A stretch of DNA of 64,000 nt from Clostridia bacterium (GCA_017407755.1 JAFQVY010000010.1:1-64000); one strand, 5' to 3'; counted from the first letter of the stretch, positions 8,144 through 16,986 are shown. Translations and numbers: made by a program. The notes: generated by a model not told the origin, from the sequence alone.

Positions 8144-8977
8144 ATGAAAAAACCAAAGCTTCTTTTTAAATATATATTGCTTTTTTTAATAACCCTTGTG
8201 TTTTTGTTTCCTGTAGTATATATGCTTTCCTCGGCTTTTATGCCTTTAACACAGATAAATACAATGCTGGACTTTACTAACGGAGAATACAAGGAAGTTA
8301 ACCTTATTCCCGAAAAAGTAACCTTTAATCAGTTTTATCAGGTTTTCTTCCGCCGCCCCGAATATTTATATAAATTCTGGAACTCGGTTATAATCACCTT
8401 TCCCACCGTAATAGGGCAGACGTTGGTATCAACTTTAGCAGCCTTTGCTTTTGCAAAGCTAAGATTTCCCTTTCGTGACAAGCTGTTCTTTCTTTACATA
8501 ATTCTTCTGATATTGCCCTTACAGGTTACCTTAGTGCCCAATTATATAGTTCTTGATAATCTTAACCTGCTCAACAGCTTTCTGGCTATCATTTTGCCCG
8601 GAACCTTCACGGCGTTTGGCATCTGCCTTTTACGCCAAAGCATTAAGTATATAAGCGATGCCTCAATTGAAGCCGCACGTATTGACGGCGCAGGCTATTT
8701 TAAGATTTTTACAAAAATAATCCTGCCTCAGATAAAAGGCGGTTTAGTAACGCTTCTGCTTCTTTGCTTTATAGATAACTGGAATGTAGTAGAGCAGCCT
8801 CTTATTTATTTTGACAACGAGGCAATGTACCCCTTGTCCATAACACTTTCAGAAATATCAGGCAACGACTACGGCATAATTTTTGCAAGCGGAGTAATGT
8901 TTATGATACCGCCGCTGCTTATTTTTCTTTACGGTTTAAAGGATATTGACTCACCCTTTTCGGGTGCTGACAAATAG
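8144..8977 (+). CDS. ABC transporter permease, MalG/UgpE type
   Basis: A 277-residue permease with an N-terminal membrane segment (IL LFLITLVFLFPVVYMLSSAF), an extracytoplasmic stretch of about 70 residues, then five more membrane segments. The EAA loop reads EAARIDGAGYFKIFTKIILP, the standard for the MalG partner. The start at 8144 has a nearby GAGG and lies seven bases after the stop of the first permease. An intact EAA loop implies that a cytoplasmic ATPase docks here, although none is encoded locally. Confidence 0.87.
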   Translation: MKKPKLLFKYILLFLITLVFLFPVVYMLSSAFMPLTQINTMLDFTNGEYKEVNLIPEKVTFNQFYQVFFRRPEYLYKFWNSVIITFPTVIGQTLVSTLAAFAFAKLRFPFRDKLFFLYIILLILPLQVTLVPNYIVLDNLNLLNSFLAIILPGTFTAFGICLLRQSIKYISDASIEAARIDGAGYFKIFTKIILPQIKGGLVTLLLLCFIDNWNVVEQPLIYFDNEAMYPLSITLSEISGNDYGIIFASGVMFMIPPLLIFLYGLKDIDSPFSGADK

Positions 8978-8986
8978 GAGGCTAAT

Positions 8987-9394
8987 ATGAAAACAGATAA
9001 GCTCAAAATAATAAGCCTTCGAGTTGGCTTGATATTTTTCATTATACTTATTTTTCTTACATATTTTTCCAGCACAATTGACAATATGCTTTTGCCAAAG
9101 GTAAAAACCACCGAGGTTATCAGAGGCACACTGGTAAAAGAGGAAAACCCTAACCCCAACGACAACAAATTCCTCATTCCCATTTCGGCGGTGTCGGGCT
9201 TTGGCGGCTCAGTTTTTGTTTTAAACAGAGTTAATGATGACTACATAGTAAATGAAGTTAACATTAGCATTCTTGCAAGTGACGAAATGTACTACGAGGT
9301 ATCCTCTTTTGAACTTTACGGCGGAAATAAAATAGTCTATAAAACCTCAAAAAGCATATCAGACGGCGACAGAGTATACTTGGAGGAGGGGTAA
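8987..9394 (+). CDS. Short membrane-anchored protein resembling the C-terminal part of HlyD/MacA
   Basis: A 135-residue protein with one N-terminal membrane anchor (about residues 12-30) and an extracytoplasmic beta-rich domain. The pattern FLIPISAVSGFGG..VFVLN ... EVNISI ... SISDGDRVYLEE matches the last, membrane-proximal domain of periplasmic adaptors such as MacA. The lipoyl and coiled-coil hairpin regions of normal adaptors are absent. It has a good site (GGAGG) and ends two bases before the MacB-like gene, so the two look like a reduced MacA/MacB pair. Function unknown. Confidence 0.6.
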   Translation: MKTDKLKIISLRVGLIFFIILIFLTYFSSTIDNMLLPKVKTTEVIRGTLVKEENPNPNDNKFLIPISAVSGFGGSVFVLNRVNDDYIVNEVNISILASDEMYYEVSSFELYGGNKIVYKTSKSISDGDRVYLEEG

Positions 9395-9395
9395 A

Positions 9396-10532
9396 ATGAG
9401 CCTTAAGAAGCATATCATAACCCTTGTTTCCTTGTTTTTGATGTCTCTGACTGTATTCTTGCTGTTTTTAGGTTTTATAAACAATGCACTCAACAACTTT
9501 CCTGACTCAACTCAGGTTAATCTGAATCTCAATGCCGGTATAGCTCCTATCAAAACTGATTATTTTAATAAAATCAGCGATAGAGTTAAGAAAAAGTACT
9601 ATAGCTTTACCAGCGAAGGTGAAACAGTAAAAATCAAAGGTGAAAAAGTAATACCCGTTTACACAACCTCAAGCTATTTTGATTTGTCAGGCTTAAAACT
9701 GAAGGGTACTGCCTTTACGGAAAAAGACGAGCAGTATTTAAAAAGAAAGGTAATTATAAGCGACACCTTGGCGCTGAAGCTTTACTTTAATGCCGATGCT
9801 GTAGGCGAAATCTTCACCTTTGAGGGGGAAGACTATATTGTAAGCGGAGTTTATGAAGACAGTAAAAAGCCTATAGATATGTTTTCAAAAGACACAAAAG
9901 AACGAATATATCTGCCTTATACCTGCTTTTCTTCTCCCGATACTCTCCCGGTTCATACTATAGTTTACGATACTCATTCAAGTACGGCATCTGTAATTGA
10001 GCAGATGTACATACCGCAGTATCATTATCAGAGCCTTAGTGAAAAAACTCAGGTTTTATCCTGTGTTAAACGGTTGATGTATTTTGCTTTGTACATAGGT
10101 TTTTCCATAATACTTCTTTTACTATGGTATAAAACGTTAAAATATCTCTTAAAAGAAATCGGTAGTAATCTTAAAGATAACTATTTTCTCAAATCTGTTT
10201 TTTCAATACCGTTTAAATATATTTTGTTGACTCTTGCGGGGATAGGTATCCCTGCCTTGCTGATTTTTGTTTTTATAAAATCAGATTTCAGCATTTATAT
10301 TGTTTCAAAATATATGCCTGACGATAATATTTTCGACATTTCCCACTATGTAAGCAAGATTTTGGAAAATGCACACCTAAAAAACTCCCTTGCCTTGTCG
10401 GGCAACACATTCTTGCCAACACTTTATGAAAACACTTTAAATATAAGCCTGTGGCTTTTTGCTTTATTTCTGATTTTTTACATCAGTTTATTGATACTCC
10501 TTTTTTCTCTCATTAAAAATCCTAAGAGGTAA
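9396..10532 (+). CDS. MacB-like membrane protein with extracytoplasmic core domain, no ATPase domain
   Basis: A 378-residue membrane protein. One N-terminal membrane segment (about 10-32) is followed by an outside domain of about 190 residues with the MacB periplasmic-core pattern (LKGTAFTEKDE..., VIISDTLALKLYFNADAVGEIF, YIVSGVYED), then three membrane segments (about 226-250, 268-295 and 350-372). This is the FtsX/MacB topology. The nucleotide-binding domain that MacB carries, or that FtsX-type permeases have as a partner, is missing from the gene and the operon. It is preceded by GGAGGAGG. Its stop codon lies within the terminator loop. I infer a role in signalling or in assembling the importer, without direct support. 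Confidence 0.62.
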   Translation: MSLKKHIITLVSLFLMSLTVFLLFLGFINNALNNFPDSTQVNLNLNAGIAPIKTDYFNKISDRVKKKYYSFTSEGETVKIKGEKVIPVYTTSSYFDLSGLKLKGTAFTEKDEQYLKRKVIISDTLALKLYFNADAVGEIFTFEGEDYIVSGVYEDSKKPIDMFSKDTKERIYLPYTCFSSPDTLPVHTIVYDTHSSTASVIEQMYIPQYHYQSLSEKTQVLSCVKRLMYFALYIGFSIILLLLWYKTLKYLLKEIGSNLKDNYFLKSVFSIPFKYILLTLAGIGIPALLIFVFIKSDFSIYIVSKYMPDDNIFDISHYVSKILENAHLKNSLALSGNTFLPTLYENTLNISLWLFALFLIFYISLLILLFSLIKNPKR

Positions 10533-10548
10533 TCTTAGGATTTTTTTG
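10515..10548 (+). terminator. Intrinsic terminator overlapping the stop of the MacB-like gene
   Basis: AAAATCCTAAGA and TCTTAGGATTTT pair around GGTAA and run into a T-tract. The loop contains the TAA stop (10530-10532). It closes the transporter operon. Confidence 0.88.
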
Positions 10549-10613
10549 TTTATAATCATATTCTTCTGATTTCAGTAATAAAAATGGTGTATAAGCATAA
10601 AGGAGAGAAAAAT

Positions 10614-12140
10614 ATGGATTTCACACTTACCCCCAAGCCTGTATATTCAGCCGTAGATGCATTGTCGCTAACATCTGAGCAGCCTGTAGATTTGGATTTT
10701 ACTCTGCCTGATTATTGTGCCGATGTAGAAAAGATTTTCAAATGCACAGTAACTCCCGAAATTTATTCAACAAATTCAGGCGGCGGACAGCTTACTGTAG
10801 ACGGTGCCTCAATTGTAAATATTCTTTACTGTTCCTCAGACAAAAAAAGTCTTAAATGCACTCAACAAACCCTGCCTTTTTCCGTTTCCTTTAATCTAAG
10901 CACACAGCTTTTGGATTTCATAACCTCGGTAAAAGCAAAAACCGAATACGTTAACTGCAAGGCGGTGTCTCCACGCCGCCTTATGGTGCACGGTGCAGTT
11001 TCTCTGAATGTTCGCGTTTCAGAAAAAAAGCCCGATAATCTCTATGTTCCTGAAGACACCGTGTTGCTCCAGACAGATTTAAGAAAAACCAAGGTCTCAG
11101 AGCTTATGTCACTGCAAAGCGAGGTCTTTTCGGTAAGCGAAAGTGTATCCCCGAATTCCAAGTCGCCTGTGTCAGTAATTTTAAGAAGCGAAATCAAGGC
11201 TGTGCTTACCGACGCCTCGGCAGTTGGCAACCGCCTTCTTATAAAGGGTGAGCTTACTCTTAATATGCTTTATCTTACAGAGCATTCCTCAGAGCTTCCT
11301 GAGCAGTTTACCTATGTGTTTCCCTTTGTTCATAATATGGAGTGTGCGGGCGTTGACGAAAGCTTGGTCCGCGAAATAGAGCTGAGCCTTCTTTCTCACG
11401 ACATAAAGCTTAAATCGGATATAACAAGCGAAAACCCTGTAATAATTATTGACACAAAGCTTTGTGCAAGCGTTTCCTTAAGAAAAGAAACCGAGGTTAC
11501 ATATATAAAGGATGCCTACTCCACTGCTTGCGACACCGAGCTTGAATATACACCCGTTACGCTTCAGAGTGCAGTTTTGCCGAAGATTTCCAATATTATG
11601 AGCAAATCAAGCTTAAGCTTAGGCGAAACGAAGATTTCAAGAATCATAGACATTTTCTGCGACAATATGACCGTAAAGCCTTTGGTCTCTGACAAACTGA
11701 AAATCAGCGGAAAAGCTAATTTCTGCATTATTGCCCTTGATGAAAATTCCGAGCTTTTATATATCGAGCGTAGCATTGATATAGAAAACGAAGAACCTTT
11801 AGACGATACTTATACCGCATCAAGCGACGTGTCTGCTATGGTTAAATCCATAAGCTACCGCCTGACAGATAACAACCTTATGGAGCTTCGGGCAGAGCTT
11901 TCGGTAATGACAAAGCTTCTTAAAACCGAAAGCATTCAGGCAGTTTCGTCTATCGTCGATTGCGGAAAAATCGACGACGAAGACACCTGTGCCCTTACTC
12001 TTTACTTTGCCGAAAGCGGCGAAAATATCTGGGATATTGCCAAACGCTACCGCACAGACAAAAAAGCCTTGTGCATAGAAAATAACCTGAGCGACTCAAG
12101 CCTTTCGGAAAATATGCTTTTGCTTATTCCCAAGGTTTAA
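10614..12140 (+). CDS. sipL: SipL-like spore morphogenesis protein (DUF3794 repeats plus LysM)
   Basis: A 508-residue protein with no membrane segment. It contains repeated DUF3794 (SipL/SPOCS) domains and ends in a LysM domain (AESGENIWDIAKRYRTD...LLIP, about 460-508). In Clostridioides difficile a protein of this design, SipL, binds SpoIVA and is needed for spore coat encasement. The next gene here is spoIVA, 29 bases downstream, which strongly supports the same role. The start at 10614 has AGGAGAG just upstream; an earlier ATG at 10584 has none. The stretch 10549-10613 between the preceding terminator and this gene must hold its promoter; I could not identify a sigma E type site. Confidence 0.85.
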   Translation: MDFTLTPKPVYSAVDALSLTSEQPVDLDFTLPDYCADVEKIFKCTVTPEIYSTNSGGGQLTVDGASIVNILYCSSDKKSLKCTQQTLPFSVSFNLSTQLLDFITSVKAKTEYVNCKAVSPRRLMVHGAVSLNVRVSEKKPDNLYVPEDTVLLQTDLRKTKVSELMSLQSEVFSVSESVSPNSKSPVSVILRSEIKAVLTDASAVGNRLLIKGELTLNMLYLTEHSSELPEQFTYVFPFVHNMECAGVDESLVREIELSLLSHDIKLKSDITSENPVIIIDTKLCASVSLRKETEVTYIKDAYSTACDTELEYTPVTLQSAVLPKISNIMSKSSLSLGETKISRIIDIFCDNMTVKPLVSDKLKISGKANFCIIALDENSELLYIERSIDIENEEPLDDTYTASSDVSAMVKSISYRLTDNNLMELRAELSVMTKLLKTESIQAVSSIVDCGKIDDEDTCALTLYFAESGENIWDIAKRYRTDKKALCIENNLSDSSLSENMLLLIPKV

Positions 12141-12169
12141 TAAAGAAATTTAATATCGGAGGTAAAACT

Positions 12170-13648
12170 GTGCAACAGAGAAATATATATAAAGATATAA
12201 GCAGGCGTACAGGCGGCGACATCTATATAGGCGTAGTCGGACCTGTAAGAACAGGAAAATCCACTTTTTCAAAAAGATTTATGGACACCTTGGTTATCCC
12301 AAACATAGAAGACAGCTTCAAGCGTGAAAGAGCTCAGGATGAACTGCCTCAGTCGGCGGCAGGCAGAACTATTATGACAACCGAGCCTAAATTTATCCCT
12401 GAGCAGGCGGCAGAAATATCTCTTGCAGATAATGTTAACTTAAGAGTCCGCCTTATTGACTGTGTGGGCTATATTGTTGACGAAGCTTTGGGATATATGG
12501 AAGAGGAAATGCCCCGAATGGTAAAAACTCCTTGGTTTGATACCGAAGTGCCCTTTGACAAAGCCGCAGAGTTCGGTACCCGCAAGGTTATAGAAGACCA
12601 CAGTACCATAGGTCTTGTAATTACCACCGACGGTACCATCACCGACATAGACCGTGAAGAATATGTGGATGCAGAAAAAAGAGTTATTGATGAGCTTAAG
12701 GAGCTTGGCAAACCCTTTATAATTCTTCTTAATACAATTGAGCCAAATGACGCCTCGGCAATAAGCCTGTCAGCTAAACTTTCCGGCGAATACGGCGTTC
12801 CTGTAATTCCTACCTCCTGCGCCGAGCTTGACGAAAATGAAATCAAGCGTATTCTTGCTCAGATTCTCTTTGAATTTCCCATTCGTGAAATCAAGGTGGA
12901 TATCCCAAGCTGGGTTGTTTCTCTGGATACTGACCACCCTATAAAAAAATCTGTTTTCTCGGTAATAAAAGAAACCGCCGCTAAGGTTGAAAAAATCCGA
13001 CAAGTACAGGAAATAACCGACCTTATAGCGAATAACGAGTATATCCTGTCTGCTCAGCTTACAGGTCTTGATTTGGGTAGGGGAGAGGCTAAGCTCAAAG
13101 TTGACATAAGCTCAGCACTTTTCTTTAAAGTCCTTTCAGAGCAAACAGGCCTCGATTTACCCGACGAGCGTGCTCTTTTAACTCGTTTTTCAGAAATGAG
13201 CGCAAAGCAGGAAAAGTACGAGCGTATTGCGAAAGCTTACGATGAGGTTTTAAACTCCGGCTATGGTATAGTTATGCCGACAATGGAGGAGCTTTCTCTC
13301 GAAGAGCCTAAAATAATTAAGCAAAGCGGTAAATACGGCGTTAAGCTTAAGGCTACTGCACCCTCTGTTCACCTTATGAAGGTCGAAACATCTGCCGAGG
13401 TAACGCCAATTGTAGGCAGTGAGCAACAGTCAGAGGAGCTTGTCAAGTTCCTGTTAAGCGAATTTGAAGAAGACCCCGTAAAAATCTGGCAGTCAGATAT
13501 TTTCGGCAAATCTGTTCACGAGCTTGTCAGCGAAGGTCTTAATAACAAGCTTTACAGAATGCCTCAGGATGCCCGCAAAAAGCTTGCGGAAACAGTAGAA
13601 AAAATCATAAACGACGGCTGCAACGGCCTTATCTGCATAATTTTATAA
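12170..13648 (+). CDS. spoIVA: Stage IV sporulation protein A, coat-basement ATPase
   Basis: A 492-residue protein, the exact family length. It is a P-loop ATPase of the TRAFAC class that polymerises on the forespore surface as the base for the coat. Walker A is GPVRTGKS at residues 24-31, the switch region has IMTTEPKFIPE and the Walker-B-like RLIDCVGY. The C-terminal membrane-contact end (CNGLICIIL) is present. Translation starts at GTG 12170 after GGAGG. It forms an operon with the sipL-like gene and ends at a terminator three bases downstream. Confidence 0.97.
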   Translation: MQQRNIYKDISRRTGGDIYIGVVGPVRTGKSTFSKRFMDTLVIPNIEDSFKRERAQDELPQSAAGRTIMTTEPKFIPEQAAEISLADNVNLRVRLIDCVGYIVDEALGYMEEEMPRMVKTPWFDTEVPFDKAAEFGTRKVIEDHSTIGLVITTDGTITDIDREEYVDAEKRVIDELKELGKPFIILLNTIEPNDASAISLSAKLSGEYGVPVIPTSCAELDENEIKRILAQILFEFPIREIKVDIPSWVVSLDTDHPIKKSVFSVIKETAAKVEKIRQVQEITDLIANNEYILSAQLTGLDLGRGEAKLKVDISSALFFKVLSEQTGLDLPDERALLTRFSEMSAKQEKYERIAKAYDEVLNSGYGIVMPTMEELSLEEPKIIKQSGKYGVKLKATAPSVHLMKVETSAEVTPIVGSEQQSEELVKFLLSEFEEDPVKIWQSDIFGKSVHELVSEGLNNKLYRMPQDARKKLAETVEKIINDGCNGLICIIL

Positions 13649-13650
13649 TG

Positions 13651-13692
13651 AAAATCCTGATTGTTGAGTTTTCGGCAATCAGGACTTTTTTT
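13651..13692 (+). terminator. Intrinsic terminator after spoIVA
   Basis: TCCTGATTG (13655-13663) pairs with CAATCAGGA (13676-13684), followed by CTTTTTTT. It starts within a few bases of the spoIVA stop. Confidence 0.9.
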
Positions 13693-13740
13693 ACAAAAAA
13701 TCTCAAAATTCATATTTTATAAACATTTTTGTAAATACTA

Positions 13741-13769
13741 TTGAAAAATTTTTTCAAAGATTATATAAT
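13741..13769 (+). promoter_or_regulatory. Vegetative promoter for the decarboxylase subunit genes
   Basis: TTGAAA (13741-13746), a 17-base spacer and a perfect TATAAT (13764-13769) lie 34 bases before the start of the gamma subunit gene. The surrounding sequence is strongly A/T-rich, as in strong promoters. Confidence 0.75.
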
Positions 13770-13802
13770 GTATAAGTAAAATTATGTTTAACGGAGGTCG
13801 CT

Positions 13803-14225
13803 ATGTTTCTTCCCATTTTAGCAAATGTGGCTAACGAGACCGAAAACGTCTGGGGTTTGTCCCTTAACGTTCTTGTTACAGGTATCGTTGTTGTTTTTGC
13901 TGTACTTTTACTGCTTATTTTACTTATTAAGCTGTATTCAACTATTGTTTACAAAGCACAAAACCGTACTCCCAAGTCTCCTAAGGGCGATGGCGGCAAT
14001 GTAGCTAAATCTGCAGTTATTGATAATGGCTCAGCAATGGCTCTCACTCAGCCTCAGGGCTTAACAGACGAGCTTATTGCGGTTATTACAGCTGCTGCAG
14101 TTACTGCAATGGGTACAAGCAATATCCGCGTTACAGGTATCCGCAAAAGAACAAGCAGAAGCGAATGGTCAAACGCCGGCATTAACGAAAGCGTTAAACC
14201 CTTCAGAATGGGGGATTGGAAATGA
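13803..14225 (+). CDS. OadG-type gamma subunit of a sodium-translocating decarboxylase
   Basis: A 140-residue protein with one membrane segment (about 22-44: VLVTGIVVVFAVLLLLILLI), the form of the OadG/MmdD family, then a Ser/Pro/Gly-rich linker and a C-terminal segment (DELIAVITAAAVTAMG...IRVTGIRKR) typical of clostridial members. Gamma subunits hold the cytoplasmic carboxyltransferase on the membrane beta subunit. The gene overlaps the beta subunit gene by four bases (ATGA). No carboxyltransferase or biotin carrier gene is in the window, so the substrate (oxaloacetate, methylmalonyl-CoA or glutaconyl-CoA) cannot be told. Confidence 0.82.
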   Translation: MFLPILANVANETENVWGLSLNVLVTGIVVVFAVLLLLILLIKLYSTIVYKAQNRTPKSPKGDGGNVAKSAVIDNGSAMALTQPQGLTDELIAVITAAAVTAMGTSNIRVTGIRKRTSRSEWSNAGINESVKPFRMGDWK

Positions 14226-15490
14226 ATATTTGGCAAGGTTTTGTTGATTCCCTAATTTATCTTTTCCAGACCTCAGGTCTTGCTACTCTTACATGGCAAA
14301 ACTACGTAATGGTTGCAGTTGCTTGTGTGCTTCTTTATTTAGCAATTAAAAAGCAGTACGAGCCTTTGCTTCTTTTACCAATAGCTTTTGGTATGCTTCT
14401 TGTAAACCTTTTCCCAGGTATTATGGGTGCGCCTTCTACCGAAATGATTCCTTTAACCGAGTATCTGGCGTCTCACCCCGATGTTACCGAGGCTACTATA
14501 GGCTATCCCATTACAACCTTAGAGGGTATTCAGTACGTAAATTATCCTCATAACGGCGGTCTTTTCTACTACCTCTATCAGGGTGTTAAGTTAGGTATCT
14601 ATCCTCCGCTTATCTTCCTTGGTATCGGTGCAATGACCGACTTCGGTCCTCTTATCTCTAACCCCAAGAGCTTTATTCTCGGTGCCGCCGCTCAGGTTGG
14701 TATCTTTATCACCTTTATCGGTGCGATTGCCCTTAATGTATTTTTCCCCGGTATTTTTACTCCCGCACAGGCAGGTGCTATCGGTATTATCGGTGGTGCC
14801 GACGGCCCTACAGCTATTTATGTTGCAACCAAACTTGCTCCCGAACTTTTAGGACCAATCGCCGTTGCGGCTTACTCCTATATGGCACTTGTTCCCATTA
14901 TTCAGCCTCCCATTATGAAGGCCCTCACAACAAAGAAAGAGCGTTCTGTTGTAATGGAGGTTACACGTCCTGTTAGTAAGCTTGAAAAGATTTTGTTCCC
15001 CATTATCGTTACAATCGTTATTGCACTTATCCTTCCCGATGCGGCTCCCCTTGTAGGTATGCTTATGCTTGGTAACCTCTTTAAGGAAAGCGGCGTTGTT
15101 GACAGAATCTTCAAGACAGCTCAGAACGAGCTTATGAACATCGTTACAATCTTCCTTGGTGTCACAGTTGGTGCTACCGCTACCGGTCAGAACTTCTTAA
15201 AGGTTCAGACTTTAGGTATTATTGCTTTAGGACTTCTTGCTTTCTGCATGGGTACTGCTTGCGGTATTCTCTTCGGTAAGCTTATGTATGTTGTTACTAA
15301 GGGTAAGGTTAACCCCCTTATCGGTTCTGCAGGTGTGTCTGCTGTTCCTATGGCGGCTCGTGTTGCCAATAAGGTTGGTCAGCAGGAAAACCCCGCAAAC
15401 TTCCTTCTTATGCATGCAATGGGTCCCAATGTTGCAGGCGTAATCGGCTCAGCAGTTGCCGCAGGTGTACTGCTTAGCATTCTCGGATAA
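14222..15490 (+). CDS. Beta subunit of a sodium-translocating decarboxylase (OadB/MmdB/GcdB family)
   Basis: A 422-residue integral membrane protein with around ten hydrophobic segments. The family signature GIIGGADGPTAIYVATKLAP and the following YSYMALVPIIQPP helix hold residues that carry out carboxybiotin decarboxylation coupled to Na+ export. The usual N-terminus MNIWQGFVDS...SGL is present. The ATG at 14222 overlaps the gamma-subunit stop and follows GGGGGA; a TTG two codons earlier is less likely. Codon use is strongly biased (GGT, CTT, GCT), suggesting high expression. The catalytic alpha subunit must come from another locus. Confidence 0.92.
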   Translation: MNIWQGFVDSLIYLFQTSGLATLTWQNYVMVAVACVLLYLAIKKQYEPLLLLPIAFGMLLVNLFPGIMGAPSTEMIPLTEYLASHPDVTEATIGYPITTLEGIQYVNYPHNGGLFYYLYQGVKLGIYPPLIFLGIGAMTDFGPLISNPKSFILGAAAQVGIFITFIGAIALNVFFPGIFTPAQAGAIGIIGGADGPTAIYVATKLAPELLGPIAVAAYSYMALVPIIQPPIMKALTTKKERSVVMEVTRPVSKLEKILFPIIVTIVIALILPDAAPLVGMLMLGNLFKESGVVDRIFKTAQNELMNIVTIFLGVTVGATATGQNFLKVQTLGIIALGLLAFCMGTACGILFGKLMYVVTKGKVNPLIGSAGVSAVPMAARVANKVGQQENPANFLLMHAMGPNVAGVIGSAVAAGVLLSILG

Positions 15491-15523
15491 AATAAAGATT
15501 ATTAAGCAAAAGGAGTTGGTAAA

Positions 15524-16213
15524 GTGAGAGATATAACAATTAACGATATACTCAAAATGCTTTTGGCACATATTAAGCTGATTATCGTTGTATCTGTTGT
15601 TCTTGCTCTGGGTGCATATATTTATGCAGATAACTTTATTCAGAAAACATATTCTGCCAGTACCATGATTGTTATTATGACTAATAACACAACTACAGTT
15701 GTAGAGGGCGAAACCGACGAAGACGGCAGAATGTCCTACAACAGCCTCAATTCTGCTCAGAACCTTGCTGAAAATATTACGGTAATGTTTCCTAATTCCA
15801 GCGAAATCAAGGCAATCAAGCCTGCAGGCTATGCTATGTCAATTGCTCAGGTAAACGAGTCCAACTTTATGAGAATTACCATATCAGGTGCTGACAGTCA
15901 GGTTTGTGCTGATACCGCTAACGCAATCCGTAACATCGCTCCAAAGGTAGTTGAAGAAAACTATAACGGCGGTTCCGCAAAGCCTTTTGGTGACCCTGCC
16001 GTTGCATCTTCACGGCATACCTCTCCCAATGCAACCCGTTACGCTATGTTCGGCTTTATTGCAGGTCTTGTAATCTCTGTGCTTATTTCAATTATTCTTG
16101 AGGTTATCGACACAACAATCAAGCCCGGCGACGACCTTTATAAAATGTATGATATCCCCGTTTTTGCAGAAATCGTTGACTTTGATTCGGAAGGCGGTGG
16201 CAAGAAAAAATGA
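15524..16213 (+). CDS. Polysaccharide co-polymerase / kinase activator, Wzz/CpsC family
   Basis: A 229-residue membrane protein with two membrane segments (about 19-37 and 170-191) flanking an extracytoplasmic domain, which is the CpsC/YveK design. The C-terminal cytoplasmic tail would activate the adjacent tyrosine kinase. It starts at GTG 15524 after AGGAG and overlaps the kinase gene by four bases. These proteins control chain length and export of capsular or exopolysaccharide. The rest of the polysaccharide genes are not adjacent; a sugar transferase and a polymerase-like gene lie at 61.97-64 kb. Confidence 0.88.
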   Translation: MRDITINDILKMLLAHIKLIIVVSVVLALGAYIYADNFIQKTYSASTMIVIMTNNTTTVVEGETDEDGRMSYNSLNSAQNLAENITVMFPNSSEIKAIKPAGYAMSIAQVNESNFMRITISGADSQVCADTANAIRNIAPKVVEENYNGGSAKPFGDPAVASSRHTSPNATRYAMFGFIAGLVISVLISIILEVIDTTIKPGDDLYKMYDIPVFAEIVDFDSEGGGKKK

Positions 16214-16929
16214 AAAAGTTAGGTTCAAGAAACAGAAAGATTAAATATACCGACAAATCTAAAAACGTAATCAGCAACGATAGTAAATTTGCTATTGTAG
16301 AGGGTTACAAAATTGCCAGAACAAATCTCGTATTCTCGCTTTCTGCCGCTGAAAACAACATCGCCGTTGTAACCAGCTGGTCAAAGGGTGAGGGTAAGTC
16401 TACTGCAACTTCAAACCTTGCAATTTCTTTCTCGAAAATGGGCAAAAAGGTGCTTCTTATTGACTGCGACCTTCGCCGTCCCAATGTTCACAACCTTCTC
16501 AAGCTTGATAATAACGTAGGTCTTTCTGAGGTTGTCGGTAAGTTCAAGACTTTTAAAGAGGCAGTGCATACCGATGTCCTTCCTTGTCTCGATGTTCTTA
16601 CTTCCGGTTCTATTCCTCCCAACCCCTCTGAGCTTTTGGCTTCAGCAAGCTTTGATGCTCTTATTAACACAATCCGCAATGAATATGAATATATTATAAT
16701 AGACTCACCTCCCATAGGTGTAGTTGCCGATACCTTGCTTTTAAAGGAATACATCGGCGGATATGTGGTTGTTGTAAGAGAAAAGGTTACCACTCACGGT
16801 GACATTGAAAAAACAATTCAAAGCATAAAGCTTGCAGACAGCAGGATTTTAGGCTTCCTCAAGGTAGGCTGTGCAGTTCATGAGAAAAAGCACTACAAAG
16901 GCTACTACGGATATTACAAATATTATTGA
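16210..16929 (+). CDS. BY-type protein tyrosine kinase, CpsD/CapB family
   Basis: A 239-residue P-loop kinase. Walker A is SKGEGKST (58-65), Walker A' is VLLIDCDLRRP (81-91), and a Walker B-like strand reads IIIDSPP. The C-terminus has the tyrosine cluster HYKGYYGYYKYY that is autophosphorylated in this family. It needs CpsC, encoded just upstream, as its membrane activator. The unit ends in a terminator. It regulates polysaccharide polymerisation and may phosphorylate other proteins. Confidence 0.93.
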   Translation: MKKLGSRNRKIKYTDKSKNVISNDSKFAIVEGYKIARTNLVFSLSAAENNIAVVTSWSKGEGKSTATSNLAISFSKMGKKVLLIDCDLRRPNVHNLLKLDNNVGLSEVVGKFKTFKEAVHTDVLPCLDVLTSGSIPPNPSELLASASFDALINTIRNEYEYIIIDSPPIGVVADTLLLKEYIGGYVVVVREKVTTHGDIEKTIQSIKLADSRILGFLKVGCAVHEKKHYKGYYGYYKYY

Positions 16930-16934
16930 TTTTT

Positions 16935-16966
16935 CACAACCCGCTAATTTTGGCGGGTTGTTTTTT
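16935..16966 (+). terminator. Intrinsic terminator after the CpsD gene
   Basis: CAACCCGC (16937-16944) and GCGGGTTG (16953-16960) pair around TAATTTTG and are followed by six T. Confidence 0.92.
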
Positions 16967-16986
16967 AAGAAAAATTGCAGGATTAG

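Noticed and set aside
15237-15443. Open frame inside the decarboxylase beta subunit gene
   Set aside because: It is a shadow of the real frame created by strong codon bias, with no ribosome site or recognisable protein.
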